Positions 33,736 to 45,912 of a stretch of 64,000 nt of DNA are shown piece after piece. The position numbers were made by a program, and so were the translations under genes. This DNA is from Apophysomyces variabilis (Eukaryota; Mucoromycota; Mucoromycetes; Mucorales; Mucoraceae). The notes under the pieces are model-generated. The model had not been told where the DNA came from and did not search any database. It worked only from the letters and a program-made list of their open reading frames with translations. The stretch covers positions 394,345 to 458,344 of the forward strand of contig MZZL01000137.1 of NCBI GenBank assembly GCA_002749535.1, read 5' to 3'. Positions within the stretch are counted from its first letter, which is position 1. Each line of letters starts with the position of its first letter.

Positions 33736-36700
33736 TTGACACTTTTTTTTCTCTGTTCTTTTTCTTGTTATTGTTGTTGTCTGTTCTCTATGTCACAGGG
33801 TTATTTTTCTATCCTGTACAATGTCTATGACAATTTTCTTTTTCAGTTTTTCTTTCCCTTTTCCGTTTTGCTTCTTTGCACTGGATGCAAATCCTAATTC
33901 TTCTGCGACAATTATTTTCATGTATATATCCCTCCTTATTTTTTCTTCTCCCTTACGTACGTTACCAAAAAAAAAAAAAAAGAATCCAGGTCTTTTTCCA
34001 TGACAAATAAAATACCCCACATATCTTTAGGCAACTATTATCCTTATTATCTTCCCCAAAATGAAAAGAAAAAAAGAAACTTTTTTTTTTCTCAAAAACT
34101 CCTATCTTCGTTTTGCACAACTTCTTTGTTGTTGCACTTGAGAATAATAAGGTAACAAAGTTTAATCGAACACTATGTCCGTTCACTGCCTGTATTTTTC
34201 CATTTTTAGCTTGTAGTGCGCACTTTCACCTAGCACAATTTGTGTGTCTCTTGTAGTCGTCAACAAGTTACATAGCTGTTCATCCTAATAATTACAGTAA
34301 GAAAGTATTCGATATGATTTATTAGTGCTATGTCGATCGTTCAGGCAAGATAAGCAGTATGAAAAGGGGGCAAGCATAGACTACAGATCATTAGGTTAGA
34401 GGATGGAATTTGTAAGGTTAACAGCAAAGTAGATCTTTTTGGGTTTATGCGCCAACCTTTCCGTTTTGGTCTCTTTTTTGACTAGGGGGTGGGTGAATGA
34501 ATTGGAGTATTTTGTTTTCCCATGACGAACGGATAAACAAGACTAAGCAATAAACAGAAGTGTTTCATAGGAGAAGACTACGTTTTCTGGACGGTAAATG
34601 ATGGCTTGCCGTTTTAGGGGACAAAGCCATTTTGCACCTGATACGAAGATGCATCTAGCTTGGTTAAGTCCCATAACTAAAAACATATTTTTTTTTATTC
34701 CCCTGTTGAATTCTTTTGCTTCCGAGATCACGTTCTTGGCATTCCGTTCCTAATATCCATATAGCAGAGAGCCTAGACAAACGCACACAAGTTTACTGAT
34801 CTCTTTGTCTCTCTTTCTCTTTCTTTCTCCCTTTCCTTTTTTCCCAAAACAAAAGATCGGAGAACAAAAGGATACAACCAAGTGACACACAAACCACGCG
34901 AAAGTGAAAATCTATTTATATATCACCCGTGGCAACGAGTGAAAAGCACAAAGGTCAGTGGGTTTATGATCTACAGTCGTAAATCAAGAAAAAAATGTGT
35001 TGTATAATTGACAAAAATTGCGCATGGTGAAAAAGCACGTCGTTTTCGTTTAATAGCTTTCTTTCTGACTTTTCCCCCTGCTGATGCGAGTCGGAACGTA
35101 AATTTTCCTTTGTGCATGAAACGCTTGCGCAGGTTTGTGTAGCTTTCTTTTGTCTGTTTGGCTGTTTAGGCGCACAAAAAGCCTAAACACTGAATAGCTT
35201 TGACACAATTGTAAATTGCTTGAAACACAACAAAATATCGTGATCTATTACTGACGTTTTACTTGCATCTCTCTTTTCCTTGATACCATGTAAATAATAT
35301 CTCTTTACCATGACATCACTAAGTTCATTTTCAATAGAAAATAACTAATTAATATAAAAAACCTAAAGTTCGCATAGTAAGCGAGAGAGAGAAACAGTAG
35401 AAATATAATAAAGTTGCTTGCTTAACAAACAGCAATGTTGCCAGTGAATTCACTTTGGTGAATTTGATAGAAAGGGTGACACTAAAAATCTCTTTTAAAA
35501 TTTTAAGCCTCGTGATATTGCAGCTTAAAGATGAAGCAGCTTATCAATAGCCAAATTGATACTTTTTTCTCGCCATAAATTCACAGTATGCACATGTGCA
35601 AGTCACCAACGAAAGAAAAAGATGATTTTAGTTACTTTATCAAATAATATGATTCGTCTCCAACTGTTGAGGTAAGTAAACTGTATTACCGAGTACCCGT
35701 ATCCTCTGAGATTCGGGTACCAAACGCATGATCATCCTTGATGGCCGTAATGAAAAAGATACATCCTGTAAGGTCCTTTAAGGGTCGGTCGAGCGGGTCA
35801 GTTGAACGGTCAAAGAACGTTTAGAAATATTAAAGAACTATAACGCAAAAACATTCCTGTGATTCTTATTGTTCTACATAAGCTCAAGCATATCCCAGCT
35901 CACCTAGAGAACAGGTATGAAAATTTAGCGTTAGTTGTGATACATACGTGAGCATTCTCGTCATTCCGCTTTCAGGCTATGATTCGAAAGGGCAAGACCC
36001 TTTTCTTCATTATCTCCGTCTGGGGCCAATCTTGTGTAATCTTGGAATAAAATGGCTTTCAGCAGCAGAAATAAGAAATAAAGAAAGAAAGGGGAGTTAT
36101 CCTAATAAGGGTTACTGTTTGCCTTTCAACGTTATCATTTTGCTATTGATCCAGTATACATTATCAATCTGCTCTAGAAGTTTAAAATCTATTTGCCATC
36201 TAAACTTATGGTTGTCATAATCAACCTTGATGGTCAGCTGTCTTAAAAGTTTGTTCGTAAAATTGGATCGCCGTTTACGAGAAACGCTTTTTTTTTTCTT
36301 TTGAGCTGTCAAAGATTGTCGGAAAAAAGTTCAAACCCAGAGAATAATAACCTCTAACGGCCAACCTTGCCGATCCTTTTTACTTTAATTCTGAAAATAT
36401 GGCGCGATAACTTAAATTTCTCGTAATTAAATATCTAATATCCATATTACCTCCATTTGATTATTCTCCATATCCCTTCTATGTTTCGCATATAAAACAA
36501 AAGATTGATGTCGGAGTTGAAATTATCATAATTTCCCGCTATTGTTCTTTCTGCACTACCATGCGAATTTTGGCTGCGAACAATATACCTGCCATTGTTG
36601 TACTGTGCATTGTACCTTGGTTACATGTGTACTACCTAATCAAGGTATTACAACCTGCTCGCTTCTTACTACAAACTCGTACTCTCCACGTAGACATCTT

Positions 36701-38879
36701 ACTAACTAAGATACAAAGCATACTGATCCTACTTGATTAATCTTATCTTAGCAACAACTACAAGACCACAAAGATCGAGCATTTAATATACATAAACTTT
36801 CTTCCTTTTTTTTTAATATTACATACTGCTACATTGAAGGAATCGATGATGCCATTGTAAATAAAAGATCTCGTAACACAGCATATGATGGTAAGTTTTT
36901 TCCCTTTTTCCTTTTTGTTCTTTTCTTCTTTTTGTGAGGGGTATGATTACGAAACGTTGTACGGATCTTATATTTTAAAAAAGTATCCGACAACACAATC
37001 TCACCTAATGTAACGATAGAGACCTGTAATTGATAGACACAATGAATTGATCAATAACGATTCGAATTGCCTCTCTAAGCGGTGTTGATCTCAGATTTTA
37101 ACGTTCGCAACAGCGGTGTTGCCAAAAGAAAAAAAGACTTGCAATTTAAAGCAATCCGTGTTTTGTAACAGTTTCAAAACACAGACTACTATAAAGAATG
37201 ACCGTCTACATGAAAAATAGCTGAGATCCAATCATGATAGCAGTTACTGACAGGTAGTGGAGCTCGATATACGCAATCTGAGTTGCAGCAGAGAGAGAAA
37301 GTTTATCAATACAGTCAAGGTTTAGGTAGTGTTACAGTAACCACTATCAGAACAAAAGAGAGCTAGTTTATTTCCCCCGCCAGATCTTACTCCCAGATCG
37401 AGGTTTACGAACGATCCTGTGATTCATTTAGATCCCGTTTTTTCAGAGTATATTATACATGCGACGGCACTCCAGAAGGGTAGTTTTTTCTTTTCTGGGA
37501 ATGCACTGTTGCAAAGAAAAAAGCTTAGCCTTTCTTGCCTTAGCAAATATCCTACTGTTCCCTTTAAGCAAAAAATATTCCTGATACAGAAAATAGATCA
37601 CTGTACAAAGTTCTCGAGTCTTTTTTTTTGTTCATTGTCTATCCAAATCGCGTTATGTATTGAAAAACACACCAAGAGAAGCATAAACATATAGTGACCA
37701 AGAAATTATAGAAAGATTGAAACCGCAAGAATTGCAGTTAGCCAATTGTGTTTCACATACAGATTTGTCAAGTTTGAATGCAAGTAGGTTCTCACCAAGG
37801 TCACAAACACAGTAGTACTGGGCTAGACCATATTGAAAATATAACGGATATGTACCAGTTTGGGAACGGAAGATCAATAGTTCCTTTATCTCCTACATAC
37901 GAATATTAGCAATCGTGGGAGCTTTCCTTTTTTAACGCAGACTACTAGTACGATCACAGTAAGGCAAACTCTTACATTTCTTTCTTTCTCATTTTTTGTT
38001 TAAGAAACAGGGTTAGTAACCTTAAAACGAGGGCTTATTCTTTAGTTAGCTGTTTTCAAAACGAGTATATGTTAACTGAATTGACACCTAGTTAAGACAA
38101 TTCCACAGCTTCCACTGTATTTATGATATTGAACCTATTGGAAAAGCTTCCATATGAGGCGACTAATGCTTCTATAGTAGTAATAGAGAAGCAAAGAAAA
38201 TAACCACAGTAGCAATAGTCATGATGATAACAACGCACATCTAGATTGGCCTATGGGATAATCTACCATCAGTCACAGGCAAATTTATTAATTGGGTTGA
38301 AGGGGCTAAATCGGCTAACTAAGTTCTGATGGACCACTCTTTCTAACATATTGCTCCCTATCCCGCTTCGATACTGTGTTATATGTGTATAGAAAAACGG
38401 ACGGATAGAATCCTTTGAGACTGTTTGATATCTTTATTTCATTCAACTTGTCTGCCTATTTATAACTATTTGATCTTATGCGGGATTTGTAATTAATGAA
38501 CATTCTTCTCGGCGGTAATTGTATGATTTAGCTAAGTGTAATAACTGCGGTAGAGAAGTGTCACCTTGTCTTCATCCTTGGTGATATCTCTGATTTAGAG
38601 AAGAGGTGCAGACAGTGTTCCAAGCTAGAGAAGTTCACTGTAAATGGAAACACGTTAATTCCGATCATCCTGTTCATGGAACGCAAGTACTAGGAGGTCA
38701 CATTACGACAGCGACGTATACCACATCATTATCGCGAAGTCGACACTGATGTTTGCGTTTATCATGTCCTCCTCGGATATAATTTTCTCTAAATATAAGT
38801 TATTGTTAATTAAGAAACATAATGACTTTGTTTGCTGCCAGTAAATGTACCTATGATTGCATGCTTGGATGCTATGATC
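33736..38879. other. Gene-poor AT-rich region
   Basis: More than 5 kb without a supportable gene. It has long oligo-A/T runs (around 33967 and 34081), a nearly pure pyrimidine tract at about 34801-34850 and many short frames on both strands without motifs. A perfect hairpin at 35163-35189 is listed separately. It probably contains the 3' UTR of the bHLH gene plus decayed repeats. Confidence 0.45.
35163..35189. repeat. Perfect 9-bp inverted repeat (hairpin)
   Basis: TGTTTAGGC at 35163-35171 and its exact complement GCCTAAACA at 35181-35189, separated by nine A-rich bases (GCACAAAAA). No neighbouring gene end explains it as a terminator. It could be an RNA hairpin, a protein-binding palindrome or chance. 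Confidence 0.6.
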
Positions 38880-39106
38880 TCAGAAATCCGCAGTATCGTG
38901 GTGACATATACTGCAGACATCTAAGATTTCTTGGGCATTAGTTTCTAATGGACCAGGTTTTGGAATATTGTCTGCCATGTACTGATAGTCCCAGAATTTT
39001 GCAGCGACGGGGCGAATAATCGAGTGATCTGTATGTCTGCTGTCAAAGTAGTTGCTGACGCTGGTGCCGATGAATAGAGCTTGTCTTTGCTTGGTATTAC
39101 ACTATG
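38880..39106 (-). other. Protein-like open frame, no family recognised
   Basis: On the minus strand about 74 codons are open between a TAG and a TGA. The translation looks less random than its surroundings: it includes QALFIGTSVSNYFDSRH, RPVAAKFWDYQYMAD, and CSICHH near the end. It has no good start codon and no flanking exon could be joined. It may be a decayed transposon piece, given the Tnp2 relic 2 kb away, or chance. Confidence 0.25.
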
Positions 39107-39162
39107 GGAGAAACGAACAACTACACCCGACTAAATCCGATAAATTACCCGATTTATGTTAC

Positions 39163-39191
39163 CGACTATTGACATTTCAGGTGAATAGTCG
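39163..39191. repeat. 8-bp inverted repeat with 13-nt loop
   Basis: CGACTATT at 39163-39170 and AATAGTCG at 39184-39191. It sits in a stretch with repeated CAGGTRA-like words and may mark the end of a decayed mobile element. Confidence 0.5.
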
Positions 39192-41221
39192 TTAACACCT
39201 CAGGTAATTCATCAGATCCTTTTGGTATTAGTCTGACGCAACCATGCCGTTTTCGTGTAAATGATCGGCTCTGAGGTCTGCATCTTTTCCATATCATGCA
39301 ATAACAACTCTTCCTGTTTGCACTATCTTAAACGACCAACGTTGCTCTCATAAAAAATTTGGAGCACTATTGTGTGACATGTCTGGTAGTATATAGCGAA
39401 AAGAAAATATAAAATACGGTACTAGTCAAGCACAGTCGACGTTTGTCTGTAGCGCTACCGAACGATCCAACAGATACATAAAATTACCTGAAATTACGTT
39501 TTCATGTAAATGGTCAGTAATTTTTCTGTTTCGCGTTTTTCACAATGTTAAAACAAGTGTGTCTGCCATTGATAAAGATGGTGATTGTGAGACAGATGTG
39601 CCTATGATTACTGGGACTGCTGGTACAGGAGTGCCTGGGTGGCCAACTGGTATAGTAGGTGCTTGGTAAACTCGTGGCTACAGATACTGAGGTTCAGACA
39701 CATGGTACTTCGCCATCGATGGCTTGATTGGTTTAGTGTTAGAAAAGAAAAGAACATTTGTTAGCCTCTGAGCAGTTGTCATTTGCTTCCGCTAAAAGCT
39801 TAGGCGCATCGTTGGTTACGCCAGCACTCGGTACAGTCTATGATTTTTCGCCATGTTTCAAATTATTCTTGGAAGTCGACTTCTGTCCTCTTCTGGTACA
39901 TAAGAGTCCAAGATTATATTGTAACGCGAATGCGAATACTGGCGATCATAGTGCTCAAATGTGATCGCGAATGTGTGGGCAGACAGGTTGGCTACGTTGC
40001 TGATGCACCAATGGACATCAGCAGAACTAATGCGTGATCCCTTTCTGCTTATGTCGATAATGAGGTCTTGCGCGTAACTTTGCTTTCTTTGGCATGGTCT
40101 GTCTCTGTTCCCTAGTCTTTATTCATTCATGCGCGAAAGCAGAGGAAACGATCATTTTCCAGCACACAGACTGTCAAAATAAAGCTGGGACTAGACCATT
40201 TTTGTCTTTCTGTTTTTCTGTTCACCTTTTCCCATTATTGTTTTAATCCTTTGCGAAAGGCATTGAAATGCTTGAGTGAGTAGGCTGTGCATTTGGCCAG
40301 CTGCACCTCTCTTGACACCAACCCTTGACACTGCATCACTGAATCTGCCTTCTGGAATTGGATTCTCTTCCTTTTACTAAGGTTGTTATTTGGAGCTTTG
40401 TTCATTAATTTAGCGCCACGTTCTCTTTTACATAGAGTCAACTACACCGTAGGCAGCATTCGCAAAAATTGCCGCAGCGATTGTAGCAATCGTGGAAATA
40501 TGGCAGTAAAGGAAGGTAGATGTACCAATGGGGAATGGGAGCACAGGCGGCAATAAACGTAGTATTCCAGATCTCCTACGTTTTTGACTTTTCATATTGA
40601 AATTCATGTAGCCCAGGTACTTCAGATGTTATTTATGTTGGATCAAGCAAATACATTCAAATCTTCTTGCATCGACGCTGTCATTGCTCTCTTGCAAGCC
40701 TATGTAGTGTTACAAGGTCCTAGAGATTGTCAAAATAAGCTACGGCCACAATAATTCTATACAAAAAATGCTCACGTAGATTTGGTCTTATTAATTGTTT
40801 ACTCCTATTTACAACTCGCCTTCAACAAGATCGTAAATTATTGATTTAGCAGAGGTTGCTAACGGCAGAAGACCTGCATACCATAGTACGAAACTCAGAG
40901 AATGGAGGATGATAACCAGTTAACTTGGCAATCAGCGCAAGAGACGAAGTGCAGAAATGTGGAGAACGGTGCAAACCTTGATATATAACAAGTACACGCG
41001 AACTGATAATATCTAGTTATTAATGCAGATGACATGCCAGGATAAGGTGCATAACGCGCCGTCCTCATAGGGTCTTCCAAAGAACCAGTTGTTAAAAAGC
41101 GAGCAGCTGTGTTAAGTAACAAAGTCAGGTTTTCCTTTCAGGCACTAATGAGGTACATGTTGTGGTAACTAAAAGGAATAGGTTGGGCTTACTGAGACTT
41201 TAGGATGCTGAATCCGCCGAT
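39192..41221. other. Gene-poor region, probable repeat remains
   Basis: Two similar stretches (near 39248 and 39498, each with CGTTTTCRTGTAAATGRTC) suggest repeated sequence. Frames of 65-75 codons near 39760-40040 and 40235-40441 have no recognised family. No gene is called. Confidence 0.4.
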
Positions 41222-43075
41222 ATGTACGAAACTGACGAGGAAAATCCTGAAGAGACGGAAATAAGTATTAACGATACGGACGATCGCGACGATGACGTTG
41301 GATACTATGAAACTCATGTAGATTACATATCAGAGGATGAAGAGTCTGCTCAAGTCTGTCTGGCTATCACCACACAAAGTCATGATCGGATGAAAGTGGA
41401 TTTCCAAAGCAGCATGGAAGAAGAAAATGAAAGCAATAGTTAGCTGCATCTGATCGTATGCAATTTTGCGGATGATGAAGATGATTTGGATCCATGCACT
41501 CTCTGCAGTTTGAAATTACATGCTTTGGCCACCAACATTCTGTTAGCCGGGACCATCAAGATAAACGGATGAAATTGTTGAACAAATACCACGCTTCTAG
41601 TAACGAAATCTTGTTGAAGTCGCCATTCTTAGCGAAGAAAGAACTGTACAAACTATACTCTATTGCTCGGAAGACGTACGATTGCTGTATCAATAGTCTG
41701 TATGATGTATGAAGAGAATAATCACAATGTCAGATTTGTGGCGAACAACGGTATCAAAAAAAACGGTGTCACCATGATGAAAACCTTCCGAGTGTGCCAA
41801 AGGCAACAGTTTCTAATTTATTTCTCAGTGCTCAGCTTGCTCGATTAATATCAACAGACAGTAGCCGAGAAAAACTGTTGTATCCCGCCCGTAGAAATGA
41901 AAACCCTGAAAGGGAATACCGTGACATATTCGATGGCGCTATGTAGAGAGCCATTGCCAGTGAACTATTTAATGAACAATTAGACATCGCATTGGCTCTT
42001 TATACCGACAGATTCCAGCCGTTCAAGCAGGGGTCCTACTGTATGACCATCATCCATCTCGTAGTTCTGAACTTGCCGCCAGAAGAAAGATACGAGAAAA
42101 GAAATATGATACAATACTGCATTATCCCCGGTCCAAGAGCACCACAAGATCTGTCTAGCTTTTTGCGTCCATTGATTGCTGAATTGGAAGTAATGCAACA
42201 AGCAGGTTTACGGGTTACCAAAGGCAGTAGAACATTCGTATCCAAGGTGAATTTATCACTAGCAACTGGTGATATAACTACTGTCTCCAAGTTGATGAAT
42301 CACCGAGGACGCACGTGCCATCTTGCCTGCAGGCATTGTTTTATTCATGATCAACGCGAAGAATTTTATTAAGAAATACAGTAGCGTTTGAGCAATGACA
42401 ATATCAAAGTAGTCAAACAAGCACGCGGAACGGCGTTTTTACCACTGTCTTCACCAGCGGTTTTACGAACAAAAAGATCTATAAAGCTTGGCAACGAGGA
42501 TCAGGGGATTTTTGCTCCATCACCTTTAGCAAACCTATACACATTCAGCATTATATATCTCTTTGGTCTTGACGAGATGCATCTTATCGGACATAGAACA
42601 GCGAAACAATTATGGGGGAATTGGTTTCAGGACGATTTGGAAAGAAGGGAACCCGTTATATCTAGGCCCAGCGATGCGGTCGCAGTTAAGTGAAGTTATA
42701 GCAAGGTCAAACAGTTCTCTTCCAACCACTTTCACCGGAAGGTCAAAGAATGCTGAAACCTCTAGTGGCCATTTCCGAGCCGTCGATTGGGTTGATTTTC
42801 TCACTACAATAGTACCGGCTGTCATAGTCGAAAATATTCAAAACAAGCGAGCAAAACATGCACTCCTTTGTCTTTCCCAAGCATGCTCTCTTGCTTTGGA
42901 ATGGGAAATCGATAAGCAAAGTATTTAACAATCGACAACCATATGAACGAATGGCACATGTTCCTTTTAAACCAAATAAAAGGTCTCAAATTTTCCCTGG
43001 CGTCTTCACGGTTACTCAACACTATTTAAGTCATATTGGAGCAACTATACGACAGCTTGGACCACTACGAGCTTA
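41222..43075 (+). mobile_element. Broken Tnp2-like (CACTA/Plavaka) transposase
   Basis: A decayed transposase spread over several frames. An acidic N-terminal part (41222-41443) is followed by a frame at 41992-42372 with the Tnp2 family core: LPPEERYEKRNM, IIPGPRAPQDLSSFLRPLI, a VSKVNLSLATGD stretch and a CHLACRHCFIHD zinc-knuckle-like site. An in-frame TAA at 42370 interrupts it. The next frame (42388-42693) continues with LFGLDEMHLI, a frameshift leads to WVDFLTTIVPAVIVENI (42563-42928), and a further shift to VFTVTQHYLSHIGATIRQLGPLRA (ending 43075). Thus at least two frameshifts and more than one stop: a dead copy. Terminal inverted repeats were not identified. The family name rests on motif resemblance only. 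Confidence 0.72.
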
Positions 43076-43182
43076 AAGTGCTAGGTGCATGAAGAGAGAG
43101 CAATCGAAAAATATGTTTCTTGTATAAGTCGCTTTAACTAGGTGCGACTTTAACTTTTGGAAATAAAGTATAGGCTCTGAAT

Positions 43183-43865
43183 TTAGTACAAAAGTTTACC
43201 CGAGAAAAATGTGTAAGAGCTGTGCATTTCGCATTTTCCCAGCAATTCTTCCATCTTGTGTTCCTCTGCAATTAAGACGACGTCGTCGGCATAGAGTAGG
43301 CAATTGATCTGGGCCGTAAGGGCAACCGAGTTCATCTCGTGCGTTATCTCCTGGGTACGGAGTAGTTGAGGAAGTTCATTGATGCACACTGAATAGAGGT
43401 ATGGTGAAAGAATGGATCCTTGTAGAACACCTGTACGGGAAGAGAAACGGCGAGATGTCGCGTTTGAGAGTACTACTTCAGTTAAAGCGTCATCAAAAAG
43501 CTTACGCAGCAAACTCAGGAAAAGAGTTGGGATATGTTGCTGAAGAATACTCCAGACGACAGTGTCGTAGGCTGATTCGGATATCGAAAAAAACTAAGAC
43601 TGGTGTGATCTTTTATGTGATGCGTAGGGAACGCCAGATTTCGGATAGACAGAAGGCTTGATCCAGTGCGCCACGGGACATATTAAGATCACTTTGCGCC
43701 ACATCAAAGGGAGGCCCAGCATCTTGATATAAATTTTTAGAGCCTGCGACTTTACTTCATAAACAAACTGTAAAATGCGTGTCATCCCCCAATGGTCAAA
43801 CCCTTTCTCCAGCCAAATGCATGAGGAAGTTCACTTATAAATGCCTCTTGTTGAGGCATTGAACA
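43183..43865 (-). mobile_element. Broken LINE (non-LTR) reverse transcriptase fragment
   Basis: Minus strand. The 43183-43512 frame carries reverse-transcriptase motifs: GVLQGSILSPYLYSVCINEL (motif B region) and LLYADDVVLIAEEH (the catalytic YADD box). Upstream on the same strand, SAYDTVVWSIL is in frame with it and FFDIR is one base out, together resembling the FFDIxKAYD motif A. Further up, AFGWRKGL and ILQFVYEVKS resemble the GFRxG...TxILxFVYE start of the domain, again with frame breaks. So it is a 5'- and 3'-truncated, frameshifted copy. It lies only about 200 bp downstream of the end of the Dhh1 gene and just after the Tnp2 relic. Confidence 0.8.
43840..43860. repeat. 8-bp inverted repeat with 5-nt loop
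   Basis: AATGCCTC at 43840-43847 and GAGGCATT at 43853-43860, loop TTGTT. It lies at the upstream edge of the LINE fragment and may only be part of that element. Confidence 0.45.
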
Positions 43866-44074
43866 AACAAAAGTACGCATATATTAACAGCCTTTTTCTC
43901 CCAAACTTCAAAGATAATAAGAAACAAATCATAATATTTACGATTGCTCTACTTTAAACAGGTCCCCTAGCCATGTTAAACTTTACAGAAAAATATTTCT
44001 AGCTAATTAAACCAGACATCCCTTTTCGTTCAAAGAGATATCCAGACGAAGTATGATAAAGAAGAAATACATTT

Positions 44075-45912
44075 TTATGCCGCGTGCTTGGGTCTTGGCC
44101 TTGGCCTTCCAGCAGAGTTTTGATGCGGCGGGCGGCCTCCGTTACGCTGGCTCCTATTTGCGTCCCCATGCTGGTCATAATGAGGACGTTGTTCTTGTCG
44201 CTGCTGCTGATGGTAATGATGATGATGTTGTTGATGATGCTGACGTTGAGGCTGATATTGAGGCTGATACTCCTGTTGCTGTTGCTGAAGACGCACAGAT
44301 TCTGCGGCCTGTCTATTTGGCTTCTGGACTTGAGCATCTTCTAGAGAACTAGGAGCCACGTAGAGATTCTTATCGATCACCGGAGGAATGGGTTGGATTT
44401 CCGTGCCCAATTCACGTTCAATCTTGTATAGATTGAATCTATCTTCGTATGTGATTAAATTTATCGCCAGGCCAAGATGGCCGAAACGGCCAGAACGGCC
44501 GATACGATGCAAATAAGTCTCTGCATTCTTAGGAAAATCAAAGTTGATCACTACGTTGACGGCTTGTATATCAATACCACGGGTCAGAAGATCTATAACG
44601 AGTCATCATCAGTTGCCTTGCCTATGAGAGCAAGTCATATTTGACACTTACCTGAGCAAACAAGGTTACGGCAAACACCATTTCGGAAATCATGGAAAAC
44701 TCTGTTTCGATGGCTTTGAAGCATTTTTGCGTGCGAGTAAAAACATGAATAACCCAGATCAGTGATTTTCTTGGCCAGAAGTTCGACGCGATTAGTGGAA
44801 TTACAGAAGATGATGGATTGATTGATTTGAAGCTAAACGTAGGCCATTATCAGTCCTGTTACATATTCCCTACGCTGTTCTCACCTTAGAAAATAAGGTA
44901 TTCAAACAATGCACTTTCTGTTTCTCCTCCACGTATGCATAATACTGTGTAACACCACGCAGAGTCAATTCATCCATCAAGTTAATCTCATACGGCTTAA
45001 CGAGATACTTGTCCTTAAAATGTTTCACAATCATTGGGAATGTTGCGCTGAACAGCATGATCTGCCTGTCCTTCGGGAAGAAATGGATCAATTGATCAAT
45101 CACGGGCGTAAACTCAGGCGATAGGAGCTTGTCAGCTTCATCCATAACGAAGGTAGTTGCTTCACTGAAATCGGCCACATTTTTCGATGCAAGGTCCAGT
45201 ATACGGCCAGGTGTACCAACCACGATATGGACTGGTTCACCCAGACGCATGATATCGTCTTTAAGGGTAGTGCCTCCCGTTGTCACCATTACCTGAATTC
45301 CCAAATGTTTGCCGAGTGTCTTACATACTTGTGAGGTCTGCAACGCCAATTCACGGGTTGGAACGAGTATCAATGCTTGGATCTTTGGCTTTTTGTTGTT
45401 GATCTTTTCCAGTGTGGGGATAACAAAAGCCGCTGTTTTCCCAGTTCCATTTTTGGCCCTTGCCAGGATATCTCGGCCTGTCAATGCGATTGGAATGGCC
45501 TCCTCCTGAATAGGCGAAGGTCGCTCAAATCCAGCCTCAAATATGCCCATCAAAAGTTCTCGCTTTAAGAAATAGTCCTCAAACTCATTCCCTTTCGTGG
45601 CAGTGACGTCCTATGCGACCATAAAGAGAATCAACCTAAGCTGAGGGTGTTCAAAGTCGAGCACTGCTTTGCTACCTCTGTCTGTGGCCGTTTGTCTTTC
45701 GGTGGAAGCACCATATTCTTCTTCCAATTGTCATGTTCGTGACTAGAGAAGAATTAGGCGAGATGTTTATTGTTGCGTTGATCACTACACGGAACATGTA
45801 TTGCACGTCGTCTCCCATGTTTAACATAGCTCTGTTTCCCCCGACCTTTCCCAGTATGAACGAAATGAGGAGAACAATACCTGAGATGCTGTTCATTAAT
45901 GGATGCTGACAT
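44075..45912 (-). CDS. DHH1: DEAD-box RNA helicase Dhh1 (DDX6 family)
   Basis: Five exons on the minus strand: 45881-45912, 45676-45742, 44885-45610, 44652-44832, 44075-44592; 507 aa. The product acts in mRNA decapping and translational repression in P-bodies. Visible in order: [30 protein letters not shown] (family-specific lead), [10 protein letters not shown] (motif I), [14 protein letters not shown] (Ia), [15 protein letters not shown] (Ib), MDEADKLLS (II), FSATFP (III), [18 protein letters not shown] (IV), [23 protein letters not shown] (V), [12 protein letters not shown] (VI). The C-terminal tail is rich in Gln and His ([14 protein letters not shown], many HH), a low-complexity tail likely to promote condensation as in other fungal Dhh1. 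All junctions match the family alignment. The start [11 protein letters not shown] is the first ATG. Two dead transposon pieces lie directly downstream. Confidence 0.96.

Noticed and set aside
36301..36345. GTTCAAACCC box resembling an internal tRNA promoter
   Set aside because: Bases around it cannot form a T stem and no A box lies at the right distance.
44053..44352. Plus frames rich in Asp/Val or Leu/Met next to Dhh1
   Set aside because: They are antisense shadows of the Gln/His-rich Dhh1 tail.
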